NCBI GenBank assembly: GCA_023101885.1
Contig: JALPQD010000044.1
Location: 8,957,565-9,021,564 of the forward strand
DNA length: 64,000 bases
DNA from: Typhlomys cinereus
Lineage: Eukaryota > Chordata > Mammalia > Rodentia > Platacanthomyidae
Direction of reading: 5' to 3'
A model generated the notes under the pieces. It was given only the letters and a program-made list of their open reading frames with translations. It ran no database searches and was not told the origin of the DNA. A program made the translations under genes and the position numbers. Each line of letters begins with the position of its first letter. Positions within the stretch are counted from its first letter, which is position 1. Shown piece after piece: positions 35,366 to 45,870 of the stretch.

Positions 35366-36945
35366 TATTTTATTTATTCATAGTATTACTAGCATTGTGA
35401 GTAATAATCCCTGCCAACCTCCTTCCCCTGCCTTCCTTTCCCCTACTGTCCCTCCCTATTTCCTTTCCTCCCTCCCCTCCCTCGGTCAATCTATTCTGCT
35501 TCCTCCTATTCTCCTGTATGTCTGCTTCTATGATTCCTGGGGTTCCCTTTACTCTAGTAGCAGTTCAGACCTCCATGGCAGATCAATAGGCTCTTCCTGA
35601 GGCAGACCTACTTTTAGGATAATTCCCTTTCATTTGTCTAGCCTTAGGCCCTAAGATTCCTACTGTTTGAAATTATTTCTCCTGAGATCCTCACTATCTA
35701 TGGGGGCATGTTGATTCATCAGCCACTGTGCAGGTCTGCTAAGGACAAGTCTTGTTGCAGTGATTTCTGGATGCAACAGTCCTGTCTTGAGTGGAATGCC
35801 TTGTCTAATGGTGCACTTTCCCATTTCCTACAGTCTCTTTCTCAACATTCTCTGAGCATTAGGAGGGGAGATATTTGGCTAGCTGACTCTGGGTGAGCAT
35901 TGCAGAATCGCCAGTAGTTTGCATTGTAGTTGGCTGTTGTCTATTTCATTGTTCTTGAACTGCACTAGGCTGTGTCCCATCTGAATATTGAGATTCTCTT
36001 CTATCCACAGCCAAGAAATTGCTAAAAAAGAGGGGGGGTTTACATTGGAAAAAATTAAAGGAGAGGGAAGAACAGTAATAGGACACAGTACAGAGTGGGG
36101 TTGCCTCCAGGTACCAACCACTTGCTTACTAACTCCTAACCTCCCCCTCTCTATGACAGGGAACACATGTGTTGCACCATAAATCAGTCTAAACAACTGT
36201 GGTGGCAAGAAAATTGACAGCGGACAAGGTCAAATGTCTCAATACTTATGGGCTTTTCTTAACAGTGGTCTTATTTGTCTATTTAATTGTGTTCCTTTAT
36301 CTCCAATCTCTTCGGGTTTTCTTTCTACTATCCCCCATGTTATGTCCCTTTGCAGTTATAATGGTTATTACAGAGATTTCTTTTTGAGTCATTATCAAGG
36401 CTTAGTTCTAGGTTCCACTTATAAAAGAGAACATGCAATGTCTGTCTTTCTGTGTCTGAAATACTTTACTCACTGTTACTTCTTCCAACTCCATCCACTC
36501 ACCAGCAAATTTCACTAATTCATTTGTAATAGCTGAATGGTATTACATTGTTGTGTATATGTACCACATTTTCATTACCCATTTGTCAATTGTTGGGCAT
36601 TTAAGTTGAATCCATGACTTTGCTATTGTGAATAGTGCTACAATGAACATGGATGTACACATTTCTCTATAGTAAGATGAAGCATTCTTTGGGAATATTC
36701 CCAGTAATTGTATAGCTAGGTCATATGACATTTCAATTTTCATCTCTTTTTAGGAACTGCCATATGGATCTCCAGAGCAGTTGTACAAGTTTGCATTTCT
36801 ACCAGCAATGTATGAGACTTCCTTTCTTCCTGCATCCTCTTCAGCATTTGTCGTTGTATGTTTTTGATTTTAGCTACTGTGATCTAAGTGAGATGATATC
36901 TCAGGGTGGTTTTGATTTGCATCTCCCTAATGGCTAGGGAGGTGG
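35366..36945 (-). mobile_element. Old LINE-1 3' part (3'UTR and ORF2 C-terminus), minus strand
   Basis: 3'UTR pyrimidine tract at about 35400-35500, then the 3'UTR body and the ORF2 C-terminus at about 36380-36945, all degraded. At about 36946 the sequence switches to + strand ORF2, so this may be the 3' half of an old 5'-inverted copy. Confidence 0.75.
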
Positions 36946-38250
36946 AACCAGGAAACTAGTGGAACTATACATAATTTCAGCAGAGTGGCAGGTTTCAAAA
37001 TTAATGCTCAAAAATCAACGGTTTTCTTATACATCAAGGATAAAAAAGTTAGAAAGTCTTAAGAGAAACAATTCCATTTTCCATAGCTCCTAAAAAAAAT
37101 GAAATACCTTGGTATAAATCTAACTAAGGATGTGAGGAACCTGTATAATCAAAACTTTTTTTGTCTTTATTATGTTTATTTATTTTCCCAATCATACGAA
37201 CTTAATGGGTACCCCATCCCCTCCCTCTGTCCACCTTCCCCAGTTCCCCTTGCACCATCCCCCTTTTCCCCTTCTTTTCACCCCCCTCTCCCTTTTCTTC
37301 CAGTGCCCCCTCTTCCGCTCCTTCCATTCCCTGGAGCATCCTTTGGTGTGAAAGTCAAACTTCCCTCTGCGTCTGCCACTCTAATGAGGTGTAAGGACTC
37401 AGTGGCATTGCCCAGAGCCCTTTCTTGTACTTCCCACCTAGTATGGGAACACTATTGTGACTGTTAATCCCTTGCCTCTAAAGATCCTAGTGTCTGTGAT
37501 TCATGCTAGACTTTGGGGGGGTCATTGCGCAGGTCATGTGAAGTCTGATTATGGCTACTGCAGCCCTAACTTCTGTGGAGTATCTTGCATATCATTGCTT
37601 CTCCCTATTTTGGGCTCTTACAATCTTACTGCCCCCTCTTGTGCAAATTTCCCTGAGCTTTAGGATTGGGAGAGATTTGGCTGGTCTGGTTCCAGTTGAT
37701 TAATGTAGGGTCTCTGATGTTCTGAATTATGGTTGGTTGTTGTTTTCAGTTTTGCAAAACTTTACAACCCTATAGAAAGAAATTTTGGAAGACATCAGAA
37801 GGTAAAAAACCTCCCATGATCTTGGATCAGTGGAATTAACATTGCAAGCATGACCATCCTACCCAAAGCATAACACAGAGTCAATTTAATGCTAATCAAT
37901 ATTCCAAGCAATTCTTTACATAAATTGATAGTACAATCTCAAAATTCATATAAAAGCACAAAGGGCCCAGAATAACAAAAAAAATCCTGTGTAACAAAAA
38001 TTCTGCTAAAAGTATCACCATGCCAAACCTTAATCAATACTTCAAATCTATAGTAATAAAGACAGCATGGTACTGGCTCCAGAATAGACATATAAATCAA
38101 TGGATAATGGTTGAAGACATAAGCTCATACACCTACAGTTATCTGATTTTTTCATTGTAAAATAAAATGCATTTTCAACAAATGGTGCTGACAAAACTGG
38201 ATATCTACATGCAAAAGATTGAAACTGGACCATTCATTATTTTTTAAATC
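36946..38250 (+). mobile_element. Old LINE-1 ORF2 fragment, + strand, split by a later L1
   Basis: Before 37150 the sequence matches ORF2 after the RT catalytic core (ends in a [17 protein letters not shown] block). From 37755 it resumes and continues to about 38250 (a CKHDHPTQS-like to MQKIETGP-like stretch). A 596-bp minus-strand L1 3' fragment sits between the halves. Confidence 0.75.
37159..37754 (-). mobile_element. LINE-1 3'UTR fragment nested in older L1, 9-bp target duplication
   Basis: CAAAACTTT stands at 37150-37158 and 37755-37763. The T-run after the left copy is the poly(A) end. The host ORF2 sequence reads continuously if the insert is skipped. The insert holds only 3'UTR. Confidence 0.85.
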
Positions 38251-38459
38251 TCCATGCTACCTTATTCATTACCTCAAGCTATGACCACCACAAGTATCAG
38301 AAGCCTCATTCCTCTGTGTTTGCTTTTCCTTTATATGTTTCCTTTTGTTATTTTATCTTTTTTGAAATTTCGAAGCATCTGTAGTAGTTAAGTGAACTTT
38401 TTGTGGGTGGGCAAACCCACTGGTGGGTATATTCCCCTTCAGCTTTCTGGCTCCTATAA

Positions 38460-38665
38460 TTCCCAATTTCTCCTGAGATCTTCACTGGCCCATGAGATCT
38501 AACGCAATGTGTAGATCTCATTGCACTGAGCTCCTGGATGCAGTACCCTCTCCTGAGATCTTCACTGGCCCATGAGAGAACATTGGTATGATGGCTATGG
38601 TGTAGATCTGATGCAATGTGTAAATCTCAATGCATTGAGCTCCTAGATGCAGTAGCCCCCTTTTA
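38460..38665. repeat. Imperfect local tandem duplication
   Basis: TCCTGAGATCTTCACTGGCC occurs at 38471 and 38551. The following GCAATGTGTAGATCTCA, then GAGCTCCTGGATGCAGTA part recurs about 110 bp on, after a roughly 29-bp extra segment. The sequence is distantly like old L1 3'UTR at 35675-35780. Confidence 0.7.
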
Positions 38666-39017
38666 ACTTTTTTAATCCTTTTATCCATCAATTATATTGA
38701 TGTGCTCCAGTGGTAATCTGTATAAATGCACATTACTATGTTTTAGGTGTGAGATGAGCATTTCATAGTCCCTTATCTGTTCCTTTGTAATTCTCTTTAG
38801 TAACTGCCTAAACTTTTGGAGAATAGGAAATGATATGAAAATTGCTAAAGTCTTTTCCTTCATAACATGGGACACATCCATCTCCAAGAACATAAATTCA
38901 AGAAATGTGCCTCCTTTTCACCCTGTAGCCACAGTGTGCACATCTGAGATTAGACATGTCACTAGATCCCTTTCAGGATCTTTGAAGTAGAAGAATGAAT
39001 AAATATCTCAGTATCAT
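38666..39017. other. No recognised feature
   Basis: A chance 70-codon minus-strand ORF (38681-38893) is not recognised. Nothing else is visible. Confidence 0.35.
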
Positions 39018-39165
39018 TGTTTCTGTTGTTGTGAAACAAAGTCTTGCTGTGTAACTCAGCTTAACTTGGAACTTGCTACTTAACTTTGGCTACCCTCAAA
39101 TTCAAGACCTCATAGTCTCAGCCTATAGAGAAGTGGAATTGAAAGTTGATGGCTAAAATTTTTTT
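39018..39165 (-). mobile_element. Old B1-like SINE, minus strand
   Basis: AAACAAAGTCTTGCTGTGTA, then GGAACTTGCTACTTAACTTTGG and CCTCAAATTCAAGACCTCA follow the order of a reversed B1 (7SL RNA-derived) SINE. It is strongly diverged. Confidence 0.55.
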
Positions 39166-40017
39166 GGCACTGTCTCCTATCCATTTCTTTTCTTCTGTAT
39201 GGAGAAAGTGTTCTTCCATTCTTATGTGTACACCTTCCAAGGAATTCTCCAGTTTTTCACATCTAATACTTCATGATTTTCTCTGTGACTTCTATCCATT
39301 GTTCATTTAAGTTAATGTTCCTATATTTTTAACCCTGAAGCACTCATACTTCCTTTTTCCTAAGGTTTTCAAGCGGATAATACATATTTGTCCACTTTTC
39401 ATCACTTTTATTATTATTTTTATAATTTATAATTATATGATATATTATAATTATATATAATTAAAATATAATATAATATGTAATTAATTAGATTAATAAA
39501 TTAAATTAAACCATTATTAAATATTAAATTATTAAATAGAAAATATCAAGTTTTACATGTATAAAGTATGAATATGACAAAGTTAAATTCAGGTATTTGG
39601 GTATTTATAGAAAAGCCTTCAGAAGACTTATTGGTATTTTCAGTGCTGACTGTAGCATTGATAAATCAGTATAACTTTAAAAATGAATGTTATTTTCTGG
39701 ATCTAAAAGTGAATGGCTACAGGATTCTTATACCTCTTTTATGTGTACATTAATATTAAAAAATATTTTGTGACAACTTCATTATTATTCAATTTTTACC
39801 CGCGGTCAAATGTCAATTCCAAAATACAACCCAAAGTACCTTTCTCTCAAGAGAATCCCAATTATGGCCATTTTCCTATGTCATAGTAATATTGAGACAA
39901 AGGCACCAGCATGTAGGACGGTGACTATGTGTACCTTTGCATTAGAATTACAGAAATATGGCTCTTTGAGTGTCAAAACAAAAATCAATTTGTCCATAGC
40001 TATGAGAAAATATTCAT
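39166..40017. other. AT-rich sequence with a low-complexity core
   Basis: The stretch 39414-39545 is almost pure A+T (TAATTATATGATATATTATA-type). The rest is anonymous, with chance ORFs only. Confidence 0.6.
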
Positions 40018-40032
40018 TCAATACCTTACATG

Positions 40033-40283
40033 GGGGCTGGAGAGATGGAAGGTCCTGAGTTCAGATCCTAGACCCCACGCATAGACGCCAGGCGGAAGAG
40101 GGGGTGGCCTACGTTTCTGTTCCTGGTAGGGCGGAGCCTGTGAATCCCGGGGCAGAGTAAACAAGGAAGTGGAGGCAGTCCATGGTGGTTCCCGAATTCG
40201 TCCGTGGTTCTACATACATACACACGCGCGCACACACACGCATATGTGCATAATTGAATAAATAATAAATAAAAAAGAAATAA
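40033..40283 (+). mobile_element. Young dimeric SINE lacking the A-box part of its head, 15-bp target duplication
   Basis: The head reads GGGGCTGGAGAGATGG and jumps directly to AAGGTCCTGAGTTCAGATCC. About 30 bp including the A-box region of the tRNA-like promoter is missing. The right monomer and tail are complete. TCAATACCTTACATG stands at 40018-40032 and 40284-40298. Confidence 0.9.
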
Positions 40284-40429
40284 TCAATACCTTACATGAT
40301 CTGGAAAAAAGGCATATGCATACCTGAAATATTGACTCTAGTAGTCAGTATTATTCCTATTATTTTATTTTCAAGAAATTCTTATTTAATACTGACTAGT
40401 ATAGCTGTGGACCAGACATTATTATTTTT

Positions 40430-40570
40430 AATTTTTGAAGCAGGGGCTTACTCTTACTACATACATACTTACTACATATTACAGGCTAACCTTGATATTA
40501 TGTAATCTTATCACTTACCTCTCCCCCAAGTACTGGGATTACATGAACGTACACATATGCCTGGATCAGC
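40430..40570 (-). mobile_element. Old B1-like SINE, minus strand
   Basis: CCCAAGTACTGGGATTACATGAACGT (in two parts, the second being ATTACATGAACGTAC) and GCAGGGGCTTACTC are the reversed 3' and middle parts of a B1 element, strongly diverged. Confidence 0.5.
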
Positions 40571-40990
40571 CGGTATTGTTACTGTCCTTAATCAGGTGAA
40601 ATGTAATTTAAAAAAGTGAAGTGAAGATCTCAGTCAACTACTAGCATTATCAGGATGTGAAACCACGGTGCCTGACTAGATGTTTCCATTTAATCCTTGC
40701 ACTCACCTGCCCCCTTCAGTACGACCAAACAGTAGTTCTAAAGCACAGATGCTCTGTGATAGAAGTTGTGTGACCCCATTGTGTGCTTTTCATTGTCAGC
40801 CACAGTTATTGTGGTTGGATAGATCCAGTGGTTCTGAGCTGTCCATAAGTGAGGACCAAGGAACCTGTAGCTTTCACTTCCAATTCATGCAATCCACTTC
40901 TGAGCAACTTTCTGCCTCTTTAGCTACTGTCAGATTGACTACTTTCCCTCTTTTGTGCAGTGCCTATGTGGCTATTTAAGCATAATTAGT

Positions 40991-41298
40991 GGGCTGAAGA
41001 GGTGGCTCAGGGGTTAAGCCTCCGCCTTGCAAGCGGAAGGTCCTCAGTTCGGATCCCAGATCCCATGTATAGACGTCAGGCGGAAGGGGGGGAAGGGTGG
41101 GGCTGCGCTTCTGGTCCTGGTAGGGCGGAGCCTGTGAATCCCGGGGCAGAAGGAGCTGGAGGCGTCCATGGTGGTTCGCGAATTCATCCGTGGTTCTACA
41201 CATACACAGACACACACACACACACACACACACAGACACACAAGCGCGTGCACATGCGCACAGTTGAATAAGTAATAATAATAAAAAAAATTTAAAAA
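40991..41298 (+). mobile_element. Young dimeric SINE with 13-bp target duplication
   Basis: Complete head (GGCTGAAGAGGTGGCTCAGG, B-box-like CAGTTCGGATCC), right monomer, (CA)n tail and A-rich end. AAGCATAATTAGT stands at 40978-40990 and 41299-41311. Confidence 0.92.
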
Positions 41299-41311
41299 AA
41301 GCATAATTAGT

Positions 41312-43199
41312 AAAAAAAAAAAAAAACTGAGAAACAGAGGAGTGCCACATTTCCATTTTTAGAAGCCACAAAAAGCTAGAGAACTCGATAACACATCTAC
41401 AATTTTTTTTCACAGAAAATGCTATTTGGAGTGGTTTCATGTTTAAAAAGAGTCACATATGACTACACACAGAGCTGGGAATGTTACTGTCATTGAAATA
41501 ATACTAGGTGGCTTAGTTTGGCATGTCAACCTCGGATTTATACTGCAAGATTTTTATCTTTAAAATCAGTATTACTATAGGAAAAAAGCCTCATTAGCCA
41601 ACACATTTAGAAGATCATGGTTTAGATGGTTCAAATATGTCAATTAAAAAATTGGCATATAAATTTGCAATAGTCGTACCAAGGAAAATAGACAAAATAA
41701 CCAATATTTCCAATTCATGATGACAACATAAATGGCTACCAAATAAAGGGAAATTTGACTAAATATATTGAATAATATAATTATTGAACTTCCATACTTT
41801 CCTGTCTTTCTAAATAAAATGATTTTAATTTATTGTATATTTTCACTTGCTTTACAAGTATCATAAGATAGGCATCCTTTAAGTTACTACAATTGATATT
41901 AATTTAAAATGCTTAAGTGTCATTTGTGTATATATGAGAGATAAATGAAACTGTCTTATGTGCACACCTGTCCAGCATCCCTGATAAATAAAAAATGCTT
42001 ATCAAATCAAACAGTTTAACTACAAATTATTCTCAATTTTCACTGGTTAGGTACCAACAATAATTACATCACACTTCTTGTTTTCCTTTTTATGATAGCA
42101 AGGGCTTTAAATAATATAAGGTTTTCATTTTTGCTTCATAGCAAAAGCTTTAAAATACTTTCTGAATTACCTTCATAGCAAATAAAATTATTCAATGGAT
42201 GTTTATATTTATTTCTGTTCTTGACATTAACATTTCTAGATATATGAGCACTTATTGTGTGGATTTTGCTCCTAATAAACTTTCATGATTTTTAAGTCTA
42301 TTAGGCATGGCATCAACTTAAAAAAATTTAAACTGGATGGCTTGTGCATTTCATTATTTTCCTTGTTCAGTTACACCAAAAAATGTTTTGCTTATTCTGT
42401 TTCTCTTATTTCATGTTTCTTTTTCTTTAAATTTTTGACTTTGCTTATTTTTCTTCCACTTCACATAAAATTCCATCTAAGAAAACTGTTTTGATAAACA
42501 GAATGTAGTTTTAGAAAAAAAGGTGTACTAAGTTAAATTCTTGATGGATTTCAACTTCAAATAATCATTTTAGGAAAATATGGATTATTACTGAAATTAT
42601 TAAAACATGATTATTACTGAAAAAGAAAACTACATAAAACTCAGCATATAATAATGGTAAGTAGTCTGCAAAATAGGAACGCATACAAAAATATTAGATT
42701 AATAAAATGTACCTGCAAAATAAAAAAAAACTGCTCTCAGATCTAGAGACTAAAATGCACTTGTGAGGCGTGAAACTACCAATGTATTAAGGCTGTCATG
42801 ACTTAATATAGCACAAAACTTGGTGCAAAAAATACAGGGAATAAAGGATGTCTACGATTTAAACAAACAGAGAAAATGAAAAGCTTGGACCTTAGTGGGA
42901 ACTGAGAGGGAACACCAAAGCTGGGGTTCAAATCTACACAATAGGGAAGTGTGAATTAGAGATTACAACAAAGGAAGACATCTGAAAGGCACTAGGGTCA
43001 CAGGGGCTCTTGGCTCCTTTGAAAGCCTTTCTGATGAAAAGCTGCTGTGATGCAATCCTGTAGGAATGTCAAGAATAGAAAGCCCCGGGCTACCAAAGAA
43101 CAAAAGCACAGACACTGGTGGGATTTTTAAGTCTCACACAGACAAGAGACACAGAGAATACAAGGGCTTAAATTTTATGAATGAAATGTTTCAGTAGTA
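41312..43199. other. No recognised gene or repeat upstream of the MKRN3 promoter
   Basis: About 1.9 kb of AT-rich, apparently single-copy sequence. It contains no young L1, SINE or LTR that I can identify. Confidence 0.5.
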
Positions 43200-43379
43200 A
43201 AAGACGGACCTTTTAAATGCAAGAGATGGCGAAGCCAAGATTTGCAGGTTTAACACGCACGAGTAAATAACTCAACAAAACGTGCATAGTCGACGCTATA
43301 ATAGATTAAAACATCAACCTCTTGAGAGGAATCGGTGTGAAAGGGGCGATTAGAGACTGCAGAATAGCAGCGGAGATGG

Positions 43380-43480
43380 TATACAACCAGCCGGCGGCTC
43401 CGATACTTTAAAAAAAAATGGCGGAATACACTTCCGCTAAAGTGTTCATAGGTGGTGTTACCACAGGAAGTGTCCTCCAT
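43380..43480 (+). promoter_or_regulatory. Probable MKRN3 promoter with YY1-like and ETS-like sites
   Basis: AAAATGGCGGAA at 43415-43426 matches the YY1 core AANATGGCGG. CACTTCCGC at 43429-43437 is the complement of an ETS/GABP site (GCGGAAGTG), and CAGGAAGTG at 43464-43472 is a second ETS-like site. There is no convincing TATA box at a fixed distance. Visually CpG-rich sequence continues through the first half of the ORF (about 43640-44550), in contrast to AT-rich flanks. YY1 and ETS factors commonly bind CpG-type promoters. Imprinted methylation is expected for the locus but cannot be read from the sequence. Confidence 0.55.
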
Positions 43481-43540
43481 GTTTCCTGCAGGTAGGAACA
43501 AAAAGTCACAGGGAACAGGGAGCTGGGGGGAAGAAAAAAA

Positions 43541-43594
43541 ATGATGCACTTTTCTTGCAGAAGCCGCCGAGAATTCTTCCAGCTCCAGGTCTGA
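43541..43594 (+). CDS. Possible 17-codon upstream ORF in the MKRN3 leader
   Basis: Two tandem ATG codons at 43541 and 43544 open a frame of 17 codons that ends at TGA 43592-43594, 64 nt before the MKRN3 start. It would lie in the 5' leader if transcription starts near the YY1-like motif. It could reduce translation of the main frame by upstream initiation. The first ATG has A at -3, so initiation is plausible. No similarity is claimed for the peptide. The same bases include a pyrimidine-rich stretch ending in CAG at 43560, which could instead act as a splice acceptor and remove the uORF. Confidence 0.3.
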   Translation: MMHFSCRSRREFFQLQV

Positions 43595-43658
43595 ATCCCC
43601 AAACGAAATAAAAAGATATCAGAAGGCTTTTAAAACGTTTTGGGGAGAAGAATCTGCA

Positions 43659-45188
43659 ATGGAAGCGCCTGCAGCTCCCACAAATATTGGGGTTCAGGCA
43701 GGTGCCGCGGCGGTGGGGGCAGAGGGGGCAGGTTCAGGCCTTCCCAGCCGCCAGACCTCCGGGGAGTCTGCAGCAGTCAACCCAGGTCCTCCACAAGCGG
43801 CCGTGGGTCCTGCCCCTCTGCCTGTGACTACTGGCTCAGCCCAGGTTCAGACAGCAAGTTTGAGGCCCACTCAGGCCGCAGGGGGCGGAGCCAGGTCCAG
43901 TCCCCCTCCGGAGCAGAGTGGCGGCAGCTGGACCAAGCAGATCGTCTGCAGGTATTATCTGCATGGGCAGTGCAAGGAGGGAGAAAACTGTCGCTATTCT
44001 CACGACCTCTCTGGGCGGCGGAAGGCAAGGGGGGGGCAAGATTCTCGGTCTCGGGCCTCTGCAGCCAGAGGACCCAATATGGCCGCGCACAGGGAACCCC
44101 CGATTCAGGAAGTGGCGGAAGCCCCCCCTACTGCATCCTCAAGTTCCTTGTCTCTGATTGGCTCTGCTGCTGAAAGGGGCTTCTCTGAAACTGTGACTGA
44201 CAATGCAGGCCTGGAAGCGGCCGGAGGAGCAGCGGGAGGAGCAGGTGCGGAAGGCTGGGTGGGGGCTATTGAGTTTGTTCCTGGACAGCCCTACCGCGGT
44301 CGCATGATCCCCCCACCCCAAGTTCAGGAAGCTCCTATGCCGAGCTCGGTGACCGAGAGAGCGCAGATGGCTTTGGGCATGGGGATGCCGCTTTGCCGCT
44401 ATGCTGCTAGGGGACAATGCATCCATGGAGAGAGGTGTACGTTTCTCCACGGAGATGTCTGCGACATGTGTGGGTTTCAGGCCTTGCACCCTGTGAATAT
44501 GGCCGTGCGGGAAGCTCATAGAAGCGCCTGCATTGAAGCGCATGAGAGAGATATGGAACTCTCGTTTGCTGTGCAGCGCAGCATGGATAAAGTATGTGGC
44601 ATCTGCATGGAGGTTGTCTATGAGAAAGCCGACCCCAGCGACCGCCGCTTTGGCATCCTTTTCAGCTGCAATCATACCTTCTGTCTTAAGTGTATTCGCA
44701 GATGGAGAAGTGCCTCACAGTTTGAGAACAGAATCAGTAAGTCCTGCCCACAATGCAGGGTCTCCTCCGGCTTTGTCATTCCTAGTGAGTTCTGGGTGGA
44801 AGAGGAGGAGGAGAAGGAGAAGCTTGTTCAGCAATATAAAGAGGGAATGAGGCACAAGGCATGCAGATATTTTGCTGGAGGCAGGGGTTACTGCCCCTTT
44901 GGAGAGTACTGTTTTTACAAGCATGAATACCCTGAGGGCTGGGGTGAGGATTTTAACAGGCCAGGTGGTGGATCATCAAACACATACTGGCATCAACTTT
45001 TAGAGCCTGTGCGGTTGCGAGAGAGAAATATGCTCTTTAAATGCCGTAAAAAGGAGCTTGCTGTGCTTCGCCTGGCCAATATTTTGCTTAAGAAGTTTCT
45101 TTCAATGAGAGGAGATTTCGCCTTCTCTGATGAGCAGTGGTTCTTGCTTCATTACCAACTGGAAGAATATTTCAATTCCAATCTGTAG
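43659..45188 (+). CDS. MKRN3: Makorin ring finger protein 3, intact intronless ORF (E3 ubiquitin ligase)
   Basis: An uninterrupted 509-codon frame shows the makorin order. C3H1 finger 1 is C97-x7-C105-x5-C111-x3-H115. C3H1 finger 2 is C246-x7-C254-x5-C260-x3-H264. The makorin-specific Cys-His segment follows at about 268-295 (C268, C271, H277, C291, H295). The C3HC4 RING uses C313, C316, C337, H339, C342, C345, C363 and C366. C3H1 finger 3 is C402-x9-C412-x5-C418-x3-H422, followed by the conserved makorin C-terminus. The alanine/glycine/proline-rich N-terminus and the residues around each finger fit MKRN3 better than MKRN1, and the length is close to human MKRN3 (about 507 aa). All zinc ligands are present. 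The ATG has G at -3 and G at +4, a strong Kozak context. The family's established role is RING E3 ligase activity; in people MKRN3 is imprinted, paternally expressed and restrains puberty onset. The single exon is normal for this gene, so it need not be a pseudogene. Confidence 0.95.
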   Translation: MEAPAAPTNIGVQAGAAAVGAEGAGSGLPSRQTSGESAAVNPGPPQAAVGPAPLPVTTGSAQVQTASLRPTQAAGGGARSSPPPEQSGGSWTKQIVCRYYLHGQCKEGENCRYSHDLSGRRKARGGQDSRSRASAARGPNMAAHREPPIQEVAEAPPTASSSSLSLIGSAAERGFSETVTDNAGLEAAGGAAGGAGAEGWVGAIEFVPGQPYRGRMIPPPQVQEAPMPSSVTERAQMALGMGMPLCRYAARGQCIHGERCTFLHGDVCDMCGFQALHPVNMAVREAHRSACIEAHERDMELSFAVQRSMDKVCGICMEVVYEKADPSDRRFGILFSCNHTFCLKCIRRWRSASQFENRISKSCPQCRVSSGFVIPSEFWVEEEEEKEKLVQQYKEGMRHKACRYFAGGRGYCPFGEYCFYKHEYPEGWGEDFNRPGGGSSNTYWHQLLEPVRLRERNMLFKCRKKELAVLRLANILLKKFLSMRGDFAFSDEQWFLLHYQLEEYFNSNL

Positions 45189-45870
45189 TATCCTGCTGTG
45201 GCTTGTGGTCTAGTCTGCTGATGCTCTGTGGTCTGCGCACTGCCCTTTGTGACTGATACCCTATTGCTTTCAGAGGCTGCTGAGGCAATCTTTCTGCAGT
45301 GTTTCTATTTTCTCCTGTATTCCTTATCCTAACTAAGATTATGATGTTTCTCTGTGTTAAGAACTAGCAAAAACTAAAGAAGTATTGTTTGGTGGAATTA
45401 ATATTTGTCAGTTGATGGTTTGTTTTGTCTTGTCTGTCTCCAATGAAATTTCTCAATTGTTCAGTATTTACAGAATTGCATCGTGAAGTCTTTTAAGAAT
45501 AAATGTGAGGTGAAACAAGTCTTTAACTATTATGAGCTTTTTGCTACAACAGCCTTAAGAATTGGACCCTTGCAGGGCCTTGCAGCTGCTGTCTGTGTTT
45601 GTTTACATGTATGTTTCTTCTCTCCTCTTTCAAGTGCACTTGTTAACTTGTGCTTAATTTGTGAATCTGTTTTACTTGATCAAGATGAGGTACATATGTT
45701 TACATGTTTTTATCATGTGTAGCTTGATGTGAAATTATTTGTATTTGGAAGTATTTATTGAAGAATGATAATATATAATATATGTGTATGTATACAAATA
45801 TGTGTATTTGAAAAATATAGAAACAAATATAAGCTGTGATATATGTGTTTAATGAAATAAATACAAAGCT
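45189..45870 (+). other. Probable MKRN3 3' untranslated region with candidate poly(A) signals
   Basis: This single-copy-looking sequence follows the MKRN3 stop codon. AATAAA occurs at 45498-45503 and again at 45856-45861, giving candidate ends about 0.3 and 0.7 kb downstream of the stop. No A-tail or flanking direct repeat was seen here, which argues against a recent processed insertion. Confidence 0.4.

Noticed and set aside
40991..41070. tRNA-like head considered as a tRNA gene
   Set aside because: It has A- and B-box-like motifs but no cloverleaf-compatible acceptor stem that I could pair, and it continues into the SINE body.
43640..44173. 177-codon ORF overlapping MKRN3 in another frame
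   Set aside because: It starts at TTG, has the composition expected of an out-of-frame GC-rich region and no domain.
44139..44675. 178-codon ORF antisense to MKRN3
   Set aside because: It is a shadow of the GC-rich MKRN3 coding strand with no recognisable motif. An antisense transcript is possible but not shown by the sequence.
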